A DNA stretch of 64,000 nucleotides from Ctenosaura bakeri. Taxonomy: Eukaryota; Chordata; Lepidosauria; Squamata; Iguanidae. Position numbers and translations under genes: made by a program. Location of the stretch: NCBI GenBank assembly GCA_948474755.1, contig CAOLHI010000489.1:744001-808000 (forward strand), given 5' to 3'. Shown in pieces: positions 1-12,400 of the stretch; position 1 is the stretch's first letter, and every line of letters starts with the position of its first letter. The notes beneath the pieces were generated by a model, which made no database searches, had not been told where the DNA came from, and saw only the letters and a list, made by a program, of their open reading frames with translations.

Positions 1-1713
1 CAAATGCACTCACTATTCGGAAGTGAATCTTTTATTCTGGCTATACCACAGAATCAGAAACCATATGTACACTTATAATTGCCTCACACAAAAAAGAAAA
101 GAAAAACAAACAAACATTAACATTATTCCAGAGCTGGGAAAGATGCAGAATGAAGCTACCCATACAATCAGCTGACTTGAACATCTTTCTAGTTGGAGTT
201 TCTCAATTTAGTAGAACAGCAGCTGAGGTTTGAGAGAAGGGGGAGCCATGTTAGAAGGTCATGAAATCATGCATGGCTCTAACAAAGTTGATATGAAAGT
301 TTTCTTCTTCCCTTAGGACCTGAAACTCAAAATCACCCAGTCCATTCAGTGGTAGCAAAATAGACCAAATATGATACTTTGTACACAGTGTACACAGTGT
401 AGAATCAAACAAATTTATTGGATTCAGTGACACAAGAGCCTGTGATGGCAACAAGCTTTAATGTCTTTAGAGAGTGATGGGGCAAATTCATGATAGCTCT
501 ACTGTTTATTGTCATGATGGCCATGCTGAAGGAAGGATGCCACTTCACTCCAGCTGCTGAGAAGCAATACTTAGTAGAGGCTCTGTGTCTTCTCAATTGC
601 TCGCTGGTTTCTTGAAATCATCAGCTTTTTACTGACATTGACCACTGCAACTTCCCAAAACCACTGTCGAATCTTGAGTTATCTACCACAATTTCCTGAT
701 GATTTGTGAATTCCCCTTTTTCTTTTCCTACCAGTCACACATGCTCTCATGTGTCACCTGGGAACTGCAACTTGGAAGACCTCTGAAAACACCGATAAAT
801 GTTGAAGTATACATCATGATGTCCCAACAGCTAGCTCCATTTGGAGGGAGGGTCACATTCAAGTTATAATGGTCAGAGAAAAGGACAGGGACTCACTCCT
901 GTAGTTAAACTATGTCTCTTACAGTACAGCATGTGAAGGAATACTTTACTCCTTTTCTGGGTGGACAGGCAGATGGTTAAGTCCCCATTTGGGACACAAC
1001 TACCATCTTAAAACGGCAGCACCTTGCATAACCTCAAGGTGACATGGAAAAGCTGGATTCAAGGGCAGAGGATGGGGTAAGGTGTCACATGAAGGAAGGG
1101 GATTCTACACGTAGGACTCAGTAAGAAAAAATAGTCAACGAAGTCAGGGTTTTTTGATCAACTAAGGAAGGCTGTATTGTAGTAGCAACTGTCAAGAGGC
1201 ATGGACATAAAGACAAACAAAGTCAAAGGGAGAGGAGAAAATAAGGAAGTCTGTGCTGGGTGAAAAAGGTGGAAAATAATGCAACATTTTGGAGGGGTCT
1301 TAGGGCAGGTGACATATGATCTAAACAAGGGGGAGAAGAAAATGAATTTAGTTGCTTGGGACAGAGCTGAGGACTGGTGTATGATAAAGGAAGATTCGAA
1401 ACAAAAAGATTGCAATAGTTAAAGCAGATTATGCAAGTTGTACCCAAGAAACTGAGATAAATGGATGAGGTTTTGTAATATTACAAAGGATTAGTATACT
1501 ATACAAATACTCTCAACTTTGAATATGAGGAGCAAAAGACTCAAAAATAAAACCTGATTTACATATGCCTTGATTACATCATGTTTGGACTATTGTAACA
1601 TGCTCTACACGTGGCTACCTTTGGAAACTTCAGCAAGCCCAAAATGCTGTGGCCAGATAACTGACTGGGGGTACTTATAAGGAACATGCAAGTCCCTTGT
1701 TGATGTCCCCCAC

Positions 1714-1985
1714 TTACATGAGCAATCTTTGATTCAAAGCGGAACTGCAACAGGCACCCTGTTTCTGCCTGTCACAATGATGATTGCTCAAAGGAGGGAG
1801 TGGAAGCCAACTGCTTCCTGAACAACAGGGAACAGGTCCTTGTTGATTGTGGTGGCTGCTGCCCAGGAAGTGGGGATTGGGGATGTCATGCCAGAATTCA
1901 GTGTGTAGCACTGTAACTATGGTGCTTATGCATACATAAAGATTATTCAGGATTCCTGCCAATATCAATATAAGGTTTGTACACA
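1714..1985. repeat. Single arm of foldback family 2
   Basis: The segment resembles the right arm of the element at 8470-8826. Both run through an AAGTGGGGA motif, a GAATTCA motif, then CACTGTAACTATGGTG about 25-40 bases later. A matching left arm was not found here, so this copy is probably truncated. The family is not one I can name. Confidence 0.5.
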
Positions 1986-4900
1986 TTTGACATAATCACC
2001 ATGCACTCTGTTGACAAATTGGAAGAGGCATGGAATGTGAAGTGAGAGGATGCCTGAGAACAAAGTTAAGTAGTTCAGTCTTGCACATGTTGAGTCACAG
2101 ATGAGGAGGAGGTATCCAAATGGTTGAAGACAAACAAAACAGCCACCTGCTGATATGGTTTGGGTATGGTCAGTACATACATAGAAGGCATGCAGGAAAT
2201 CAATAGGGTATTCAGCTCATGATCAAAGAAAAGGTATCAGAGATAGATAGGTCTAATTACATGACTAACTGGAATGGGAAGCGATCAGACTGCAGAGATG
2301 CAACATAAGAGGGGTACTGAAAGCCATAGTGAAGTCACTCAAGGATAGTCTACAGAGAAGACTATTAGGGAGCCCAGCATAAAACCTTGATGGCCTTTTG
2401 GGACTCTTTGTTCTAACTGGAAAACAACTGGAAATAAGGAACACCTTGATCTCTCAGGTTCTTCTAGATTGCCCCTTTTCTACCAAAAAGGGAAATAATT
2501 AAGGTCACTTCTGCTTGCTTCCAAGAGAGTGATTTAAATTAGTTTCATATCCTCACAACCATTTTTTAAAATATTTTTTTTATTGAGAATGAAAGTTAAA
2601 ATTTACCTACAAACATACAAACCCTCCAGTATTCATCTTAAATTTAAAATATAATTTCATACAACATGGGGAGAGAGAGAAAAGAAAAGAATAAAGAAAA
2701 ATAAAAAGCCTAAAAAGTAATGAAGAGGAGAAAAAGTTAGAAGAAAGAAAAAGAAAAAAAATTAAAATATGGAAAGAAGGAAAAAGAGACCTCCCAACCA
2801 TTTCTAAAGGCATAATAGACTTCTAGGTTTTTAAAAAGTTTTTGGCAATCTGTTTGGCCTCTAGATGCTTCTAGAGCTAGAAAACTTATAAAAGCACACA
2901 CATAGCTACCCACCCCTAGTGCAGATGTCTACAATGAATATTTAGCAACATTCATAGTATTCTGACAGACAAAACTTGCTGTTATTTGGTAATACATGAG
3001 CTATATATTATTTCACAGGAAAACACTAAAGCAGGCTTATTTTTCTCTTCAGCAGAAACTAATTCTTCAAATCCTAATGTTTTTACTACAAAATATCAAT
3101 CCAGCTCTGCTGGCATTTCCTTATAATGCATTTATAACACTGTCATCAATGCCTCCACACAGTTCAGAGTTGCATGCAGCACATCAAACAGATTGGTTGT
3201 CTTATTCTTTGTGAAAAGAAGTTTGTTGTGATAACCCCAGTAAACAAAATATAGTGACACATGAGTTCAAATAACTTATTAAACAGAAGGGAAGAGCTCC
3301 AATTGCCACCTTTCTTGAGATAGCGGCAGATGTGTATCTCAGGGAGAAAGTGTGAAATTGTGTTTTGGCAAATGCTATTATGACTATTTTCCCCTTCCTT
3401 CAGTTACAAAACTGGGATACATATGAGAGAGAAATGCATTTAAAACAACACTAGGATGACATCTTTTGGTGGGAAGTCACTCAAGCTTTATCACTGAAAG
3501 CAAAGGTAGTAGTGTTGGGCCAGAGGGGGAGTGGAATCAAAAGAAAATGCTAAAATCCCTATTAGTGCAATATCTTTATTAGGACACATAAAATGCCATG
3601 TAAGTGTTCAAATTCTTCAGGACTCTTTGTAAGGTGACAAGTCAGTCTAATAATTTGGTGGGAAAAGGGGGAGGGGAGCATAAGCGAAAAACATGGTTGA
3701 TGTTTAAGCCATATAATTTGCATCCAGACACAGGCATACAATGGTAAGTGAGAAGCAGGTACATGCATTCAAATTAGGCTCTAAAACGATCTGAGATGGA
3801 CTCGTGTAGCAAAGACTCTCTCATATGGGCTACTGGAAGGAAAAACAGCAACCACCCAAATGTTTACCTTGTATTTTGAGAATAAAAATTCAACTGTTCT
3901 CAGACACATGCTCCACTGAAGTGAGTCAGAGCTAAGCTTAATATAAAGAGCACATGGAGGTGGGAAGGAACACAATCAGGAAAGAGGATGACTTGATGTT
4001 GAAGTCACAGTGCCTGCATGACTTTAACATCAAGCCAGCTGAACTCCTTACAATTTTTTTGTAACATCTGGCACAATTAAATGATCTGGAGAACTTCAAA
4101 GTTTGCACATAATCATGTCATTGGAGATGGCCGAATATAGGAATTATTCTTAAAGGGACTGGCTCCACCACCACCACCATTATAGCAAACACAACTCCTT
4201 TTTGCTCTTTGTGTAAAACAATCCAGTAGAATACCTACCTTAAGTGATATCTTGTTGGGAAGTCAAATCACTTAACACTGTAACATATGCACAGGCCTAA
4301 CTGTAGGAAAAGATGGTTTATAGATGTGCCATTCCCCCCATTTCTTCTTACTGTAAGATTTTTGCTAATTAGTCACATTTCAACTTGAATAAGAGCGGCA
4401 TCCAAAACCTTTTTCATACTCCTTTTGACCCCCATGTATAATAAAACAGGTTGTCTGTATTATAATAATTCTGCAACAACTGGATATGCGGTCAAAAAAA
4501 GCTCTTGACAGATGCTCCATCTGGTACAGGGAGACCTCTAGCAACTACACATGTCCTATTATTTCAGAAAGCTGACTAGGGCTTACAACTTGCATTTGAG
4601 CTCTCAAATTAGCTACTTCTGTCCAATTAGTTTAGGTAATCTGAGCTAGGCAATCAGCCAAAATAAATGGATTATTTTGTCCTCAAATAAATGGCGAAAA
4701 AATTTAAAAGTAAATAAACTGGGCTACACTCAATTACAACACTGTGTGGGTCTGTTTTTTGAGGAAACTCATCTAACTATTTAGGACAATATCCACTGGG
4801 TGTCCTTCCAACGGTGGAAAACATCCATCACTGAAATGAGGAGACAGAGACACCCACTAGAACTGATCTGGGGAGCTTTTCAGAACAATTTAGGAGAAAG

Positions 4901-5794
4901 CACTGTGGGAGATCCCTTCACTCCCAATTCCACTTCTGGAATGCCTACCTCAGTGAAAGAACACCAACTGGATATCTACCTGAAGAGTGTTAAAATGTAG
5001 TTTACTCCAGTCCTAGCTCTCCCCAGTGAAGATTAGGCAGTACAAACCTGCATGTACTCAAGAGAAACACCTGCAACAGCACTACTCTCTACTGGTGATC
5101 ATTCTTATAAGAACACCAAATGGTGCACATGGGGGCAGAAAACTCTTGCACATCCAGACATTTTAGACTAGAGGTCCCATGATGTCTTAAATTTGACGGA
5201 GGCTTCTAACTATTAAAGTTCAAAACATCTGGAAGACTAAACATTCCTTACCCATGGCAAACTAGAATGACGAGATTTTATTCTGTTCTTTCTCTTCCTA
5301 CTCTTAGTAATATGACTTTAGATGCCTCCATAAATGCAAATAAAGTTCATACAAGGATGGTATGTTACTAACCTTCATATGTAACTAGACCTATGAAGTG
5401 AATGAACTTGACCTGAACTCTAGCTCATAAATGCACAGAGTACACAGGAGGAGTGGGGAATCTGTGGATTGCCAGATGTTGGGCTCTAACTTTCATTCAG
5501 CCCCAGCATGGCCAGTTGTCAGGGATGAGGGAAAATCTGGTTTACCTATATTTGGAAGGCTGTTAAGTTTGTATTATCCCAACATTAGCATGCCTAGGTA
5601 GGATTAGGTAGGAATTCGCTTGCAACTCCAAAGCAGAAGTGAGAATCATGCCAGTCTCAATGGCAGATGCCCAAAGAGGAAAGTGGCTGGCTTATTTACA
5701 AATTCATAGATGTGTTAGCCCCTTTTTCATTGGATCACTTGGGTTGGATGTACATGTTCAAGTCATACCACCACATCGCTACTGGCTACCAAAA

Positions 5795-5813
5795 AGAGAG
5801 AGAGAGAGAGAGA
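5795..5813. repeat. (AG)n microsatellite
   Basis: About nine and a half uninterrupted AG units, visible directly. Confidence 0.95.
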
Positions 5814-6024
5814 AATAACTATACAAATTGGCATTGTGTCAAATGAATATCTATTCCCACTGGAGATATGGCTCACTTATAGATAAACTGCTTTTCAGAT
5901 AAGCCATAGTTCACGAAAGCAAAAAGCAACAGATTCAAAGTTCTGTATTCCTCATAAGTTTCCATTATTTTGAAAAAATATTTGGGACATAATTCTATAG
6001 TGGGCAAATACAAAACAGCTTAAG

Positions 6025-6330
6025 ACCATATTAACAATTGGCATTTTCATGAGGAGGTGAGGTAGTAGAGTATGAGACCAAGGCACTCTCCAGATGCAGA
6101 CAACTTTTACAAGAGCCAAAGAGCAACCAACAGCATAGTCTTTAGATCAAGTAAAAAAATATGAAAATTGATTGTTTCAAATTTGATATATTTAATGTAT
6201 ATCATCTAAATGAATTCATCACATCAGTTGTAACTTGTATCTAAATCATATTCTGTGTAATACAAGGTGATACATAAAGACTGATCAGGATTTATGAGGT
6301 TATGCTTTTAAGTGCATTGACAGTAATTTG
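6025..6330 (-). other. CRYZ: Distal CRYZ 3' untranslated region and flank
   Basis: This lies just past the TGA stop of the distal copy. It can be aligned by eye with the sequence past the stop of the proximal copy (24535-24833). The shared core on the plus strand is ATATATTTAATGTAT, which on the gene strand contains ATTAAA (6191-6196), the commonest variant poly(A) signal. No AATAAA is seen on the gene strand close by. The end of the transcript is inferred, not shown. Confidence 0.5.
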
Positions 6331-6492
6331 TCATATAACCAGCACCTTCTTCCCCAAAGCACCTGGGCAGTGAATAATTTCTTTGTGAGCCTCTGCCACC
6401 TTTTCCAGTGGATATTCCTGGCCTACAACTGGTTTCAGCCAGCCAGTTTCTATGCCTGCTAGAACAGCCGCTGCACATTCATGCATCTCCTC
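6331..6492 (-). CDS. CRYZ: Distal CRYZ exon 9 (terminal)
   Basis: The acceptor is TTTGTTTAG. The exon has 53 codons, then TGA. Key stretches are [20 protein letters not shown] and the final LGKKVLVI, the C-terminal end of the catalytic domain. It has the same length as the proximal exon 9. Confidence 0.93.
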   Translation of the reverse strand, partial: EEMHECAAAVLAGIETGWLKPVVGQEYPLEKVAEAHKEIIHCPGALGKKVLVI

Positions 6493-9400
6493 CTAAACAA
6501 AGAAAATAGAGTTTTAAGAAAAACATTCATCTCCTTTCAAGGATGAATCTGTCAGGAGTTCAGTTTCTAATGCATGCAATATGTGGAGACATTCTCCCTA
6601 GAGGGCTAGATACGAATTCTTTCTGACACCCCAAAGCAGAGGTGAGACTCTTGCTACTCAGAAGCAGAGGCCAAGCTCTGGGAGCTAAAGCCCACTTTCC
6701 CCAACAATCACAACTCCCTTCCTTCCTAAGAATGGAAGAACAGTATCTGCTAGGACCAGATTTTCTTCTGAAACAAGGTACAATTCTCTGCAGAAATTAT
6801 TAAACATAGATTTCTTAAACAAAACAAAACAAAAATTACTTTCAGTTTCATTCAGAGAAGCTCATCTTGGCCCCCATCAAATCTTGAGGCGCAAAAAAAA
6901 GGAGCTCACAGAACTTTATATACTCTAAAGAACTGCTATCAGTCAGTATCTGCTGGGTTAGATAGAAGATTGGTCATGTAATATAACTTCCTTTCTTTCT
7001 AAATTCATTTTTCTATGTTGTGCAACAGAAAAAATGTGGCTTTACAGCAGAAATCTTGTTGGACAATGAAGGTTTTTCCATGCCATTTCTGCTCACAGAA
7101 GCCCTGCAAATCATTACATCACACCCATTCCAAAGCATCTCAACCCTCAGAACTAGCTTTTCATACACAAAACAGCTGCACTGAAGAAACAGCAGGAAAT
7201 CTTCATACCACAAGAGGAATTTTCTTTGCACAGCTCTAAAGTCAGGTCACACTATTTTAAGAACCTTGCATAAAATAGTGTTCAAATCAGCAGGCACAAC
7301 TTTTCTGACCAAGAGAAACCAATGTTGGGGAATGGCCTAGGCTTGTGGGACATGTACACATATCTCAGAACATGTGGATAGTGAAAATACAATTTTCCCA
7401 CTGTTACTGGCAGCAGCTGAACACTGTTTTTGCTGGAAATTACTGGGAAGAGGCAAAAAATTTCACCTCCCAACAATCTTCACATGGTACTATTCAAAGA
7501 AATAGCAGTGTTTATTTGTTTTAGCATTAAGAGACAAGGAATCCAGTAACCTCTTTGAAGCTAACTGCAAAGAAGAAATTTCTACAATAAGCTTTTGTGG
7601 ACATAGGCCACGTCATAAGATGCAACAGATAACATTTACTACATCTAGCAGCAAGACTAATGCCTAGGAGATGTATGTTATATCTAATGAAGTGGCCAGA
7701 AATTTCTTCTTATTAGTTAATCTCCAAAGTGTTACTGTATTCCTTCATGTCTTTTTAAAATCTCCACAGAGAGTGCTGTGTTTGCATTGATAATGGTAGT
7801 CTCACTGGATATCAAGAATGGAGTGGGGAAAAGTTTTGCCTCCTTACAGTAACAATCATATGCACTAGAACATGCTGTTCATGCTGCCCAGTTAAGTGCG
7901 GGGGAAAGGGGGAATACACCTGGAGGAGTCAGGGGCCACACGTGACCATGCTCCTCTTGTCTAAATTAATGAACAAGAGAGATTAAACATCTGCTACTCA
8001 TAGCACCAAGGCCAACACTGAAAATACTAAAGCTATAGGAAACACTGTTTCATTGGCCAGTCAAAATCTTGTGGGAAGACAGCACAAAACTTCCAAAAAC
8101 GCCTCTGAACTCCTCCAGACTAAGGCATAGGAAGTTGCGTATGAGTGGTTGAAGAAACTTACAGAAATTTCAGAGCTACAGAAAAGGTAAACATTACAAA
8201 AAGGGTACATTGGGTCATCTAAATGAAATATGTACACATGTTAGAAGGTTATTTATTATTACTAAAATGCTTCTGTCCTGTCCTCTATTGCGAGATCTCA
8301 GGCTGGCATACAATTAAGATAGTTTAAAACAATTCCATGTAAAAACAGAATAATTTAAATAGGATAAAAACAAATGCTGGAATCCTGCTGGGCAGTTACA
8401 AATGCAAACCTAGAGTTATATGCTTATGACTGTTTCATATTTCCAGTCACTACATAACCCCTCGTTTAGGTGCTACACAAGGACCATGACAGTCTCCTAA
8501 TCCCCATTCACTGGGAAGCAGCTGCTGTGATTCATGGGAGCCTTTTCCTCTGTGACTTGGGAAGCAGCTGGTCTCTTCTGTATTCAGTTTTCAGGAAAAG
8601 GGGTAATTGCAATAGGAGTCCTGCTTCTGCTTGTTGCACCGGAGACTATTCATGAGAGAAGGTGAGAGCATCAGACAGCTGCCTCCCAACTGACAGGGGA
8701 ACAGAGCCCTGTGAGTCACAGCAGCTGCTTCCCAGCAAGTGGGGACTGGGTGGATAAGGATGGAATTCACTGCAGAGCACTGTAACTATGGTGTTTACAC
8801 AGATGTAAATCCTAAATAGGATTCCGGACATATTAAATAAATCTCCAGATTAAAACAACAGAAATATTGTTGTTGCTTTTACCTTAGATGCAGAAAATAA
8901 GGAAACTCCTCTGATACTTGTTTCTTTAGCCATAGTTTCCCTTGGATTTATCTCAATGAGACCTCGACAACCCACAATCTGTCTCAAGAGAGATAGAAAG
9001 AATGAGATCCTAAATATCTAAAGTTTACAACAAGATTCTCATTCGAATGTGATGTGGATGCTTACCATCACTCTTCCTCTACTTGACAGCAGTTTCAAGT
9101 CATTGGCAAGGTTGACATTAGCCAACATCTCCATTATCACATCTATATTTTGGATAGCGGCTAATTCCTAAATGATAAATACATTACTTGTTGAGAATTA
9201 TAACACTGGGGAAATTCAGAAGATTTTTTTAATTCAGAATGTTTTGCACTTGTTATCATCACCATCTGTATCATTCTTTAATCAACTTACAAACATTATA
9301 AAACTAAACAATGAAATACAGAAAGCAATCATAGAAACAAACAAAAGAAGCAAATGGATTTAAAAAACAAATTTAACAGCAGAAAACAGCAAATGGAGGG

Positions 9401-12400
9401 CAAAATCAAAACTCTAAGCAAATCAAAATGAAGAGATCTTGAAAAACTGCTTAAAGACTGAAAAATAATGGAGTCAGCAGATCCCAGCAGTAAGACAATA
9501 CCATATCTCAATGCCATTACCGAAAAGGCTCCAATTCAAGTTCTCCCCTAGCATGAAGGTAGGACTGGGGTCAGACATACTCTGATTTTCACCTGCTGGC
9601 AGCCACATGCATGTCACATTACACACCAGGTACAATCCCAGTAACAGTTTAAGGAAAAATCCATCTGGTCCAGCCATTCTCCATAAAGGAGCAGTAGAGA
9701 TAATTCTCAGATTCAAATGCCCTAAAACCTCACAAATAAGAGTAAACATATGGTGCCCTCTGCCACCAACTAGAGAAAAAAGGATCTAACTGTTGGGTGA
9801 GTTGTAGCATTTCCACGCAACACTAACAGGAAAGGAAATCCAGATGGATATAAACACCCATAATACAACTCACCATTTTGTTTTGCCACAGTCAAACTAA
9901 ACTCCCTATTCTTGCTTTTTCTCCACGTCCTTTCACTTCTGTCTCCTGCCGTTTAAGCTAGGAAACCTACAGGCTGCCCCCTTCTTATTTATTTATTTTT
10001 TATCAGTGCACTGGGTAATTAAAGGAAGACTATCAAAAAAAATCCAAAAAGCTCTCACATACATTGTATTAACCTTAAAGAGGCATAGCGAATTTGGTTA
10101 TAATGAACACTAATTTGTTAAATCAAATCTTTAAATAGTTTCCTACACAGATGACTAAATGAGACATTGAAAGAAGAAAACACATGCCTTGGTTTTATTT
10201 TTTTTAATTATTTTTTTCATTAGCTGCTTTGTTCATATATATAAAATATTGAATGTGGTGGACTCTTCATTTCTGGAGGTGTTTAAGCAGAGGTTGGCTG
10301 TGTATTCCTGCATGGCATGGGACGGGACTAGATGGCTTTTGTGGGTCCCTCCAACTCTTATGATTCTACATACCACCTGGTTATTTGTGAAATATTATTG
10401 TACAAACTACAATACTTTTGAGGATTTAGACAATTCATAGCAATCCACTGGATCCCTCTACAATGACAGCATATTAGGGCCCCATAAACACCTCACATAA
10501 AGGTAAACAAAATATGACCAGGAAAATGTACCTCCATCCATACAATGGGCTTTCCATGATCCTCCAGTCAGTTTCTCAACTAGAAGAATCATAAGTAATG
10601 TTTCATTACAGGTTCTTCATATTATGCCATATCATGTGGTGGGAGTGACCTGTGTAATGAACACTCTCTATGAGAAGTATGTGAACACATATCAAATATC
10701 TGGAGAGCAGAGCCAAGTTTCTAGAGAGCCCTGGTGGCACAGTGTTTAAATGCCAGTACTGCAGCCACAAAGTTGTGAGTTCGATCCTGCCAGGCTCGAG
10801 GCTGACTCAGCCTTCCATCTTCCGCAGTTGGTAAAATGAGTACTCAGCTTGTTGGGGGCAATCAGCTAACACACCGTAAACTGCTTAGAGAGCACTTAGT
10901 TGATAAGCGGTATAAATACACATGCTATTGCTATTATGCTACCAGCACTGAAGTGTGATAAGTATATTTCACACATGCACTTTTTTAAAGAAAGGAGACT
11001 ATCACTGAAATTTTAAAACTTCTGACTATTAAATGAAGGATCTTAAATATAATTTTAAGGCTGCAGTATTGTACTCACTTTCTTTCGAACAAGGGTCACT
11101 GAATTCACTGGGACTTACTTTTGAATAAGGATGCAGAGGATCACATACTAAAGTTGCAAGCCAGATTTACTCACCTGAAGACAGAACCCTAAATTAAGTG
11201 GACAGAAATCCATAGGACTGTGCTCAAGTTACCTTAATCTGTTCCATATAATCCTTCGCCCTGTGATTAAATACAATATGGGCTCCATTTTTTAAAACGA
11301 GCTTCATTCCTTCTTCGGTTCCAGCTGTACCCACAACCTTCAAGCCATAAGCTCTTGCAATCTGGCATGTTGCTATTCCAACCTAGGAAAGTTAAGAGAG
11401 AGAGATGTACTCAACAAAAAGTGCGTTGAAATTTGTAATAGAGAGGTGTTAAAAAAAGTCTAATTGTCTCCCAATATTCTGTTGATAACAATTCTTTTTC
11501 CTGGCTCCATCTGAATGAAATGTTTCCAATAACTACAGCAGCAGAGCCTTGATAATTTCCAGTGGCTTAGTTTGTTGAAGCAAAAAACCAACAGTTACAT
11601 AGCATATGCAACAAGACTTATTTGGCATCAGTTTTTCTGGACTGCTGGCTAGTTACAGCATGTATCTGATGATATGGGGAAAATCCACAAAGGCTTGTTA
11701 GTCTTCAATATACTGCAAAATGTTCTGTTGTCCCAACTATCACTGGCTTCTCTAAAGCTCTCTGTATTTTTAAAGGCAGTGTTACTTGATACATTTACAC
11801 AAAACAATATACTATTACTCTTCCTCACTGTGAAAACAGCATCCCTGAAACAAAATGAGGGAAATAAATAATTAAGCCAACCTACTATACATACTTCTGT
11901 TTCTCCTTCATAGAGAGATTTTACTATCAGCTCAATTACCATATACATCCATCCAGTCTTCAAACTTCCAAGGCAAAAATTATCAGTAACCTCTTAGGGA
12001 CATGGCTTGAAGCCATGCTTGAGAACTACACTTTGAACATGGAAGCGCTCTCCCAAGGCACTGTAGTCTAACTTGGTCACAGCCACCTTCATCCAATACG
12101 GAATGTGTAAGATGTGTTTACAGAATAGTGACTCACATGGCACTAAGCAAACATTTAAAGGACCCTACATTTAAGCATTACAATAAAGTGCAGAACCAGC
12201 AAATAGGCACAAAGGAAATCTACTGGGAAATTCAGCTAGTTGGGTAAGTCCACATGAATCCTCCTTGAGAAAAAAGAGGATTAACAACCATCTACAGCAG
12301 GGATGGACAATCTTTGGTCTTCCAGGGTTTTAAAGTGTATGTCCTACAACTCCTTATCATTGTGATGGTGGTGCTGATGGGATAGATAAGCAACAGGTTT

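Larger units (their letters stand above)
1..6000. other. Intergenic sequence 3' of distal CRYZ
   Basis: No exon that I can support lies here on either strand. The longest open frames are short, lack homology I recognise, and one (2607-2813, minus) is only the translation of an AG-rich strand. Near 1740-1930 lies one arm of the second foldback family described elsewhere. A short AG microsatellite lies at 5795-5813. A minus-strand AATAAA at 408-413 could be the 3' end of a processed pseudogene, but I could not recognise the sequence upstream of it. Confidence 0.6.

Noticed and set aside
401..600. Possible processed pseudogene on the minus strand ending at AATAAA (408-413)
   Set aside because: The upstream sequence did not match any gene that I know, and no poly(A) remnant or target duplication is visible.
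2607..2813. Serine/phenylalanine-rich minus-strand frame
   Set aside because: It is the translation of a purine-rich low-complexity strand (AAAG/GAGA runs).
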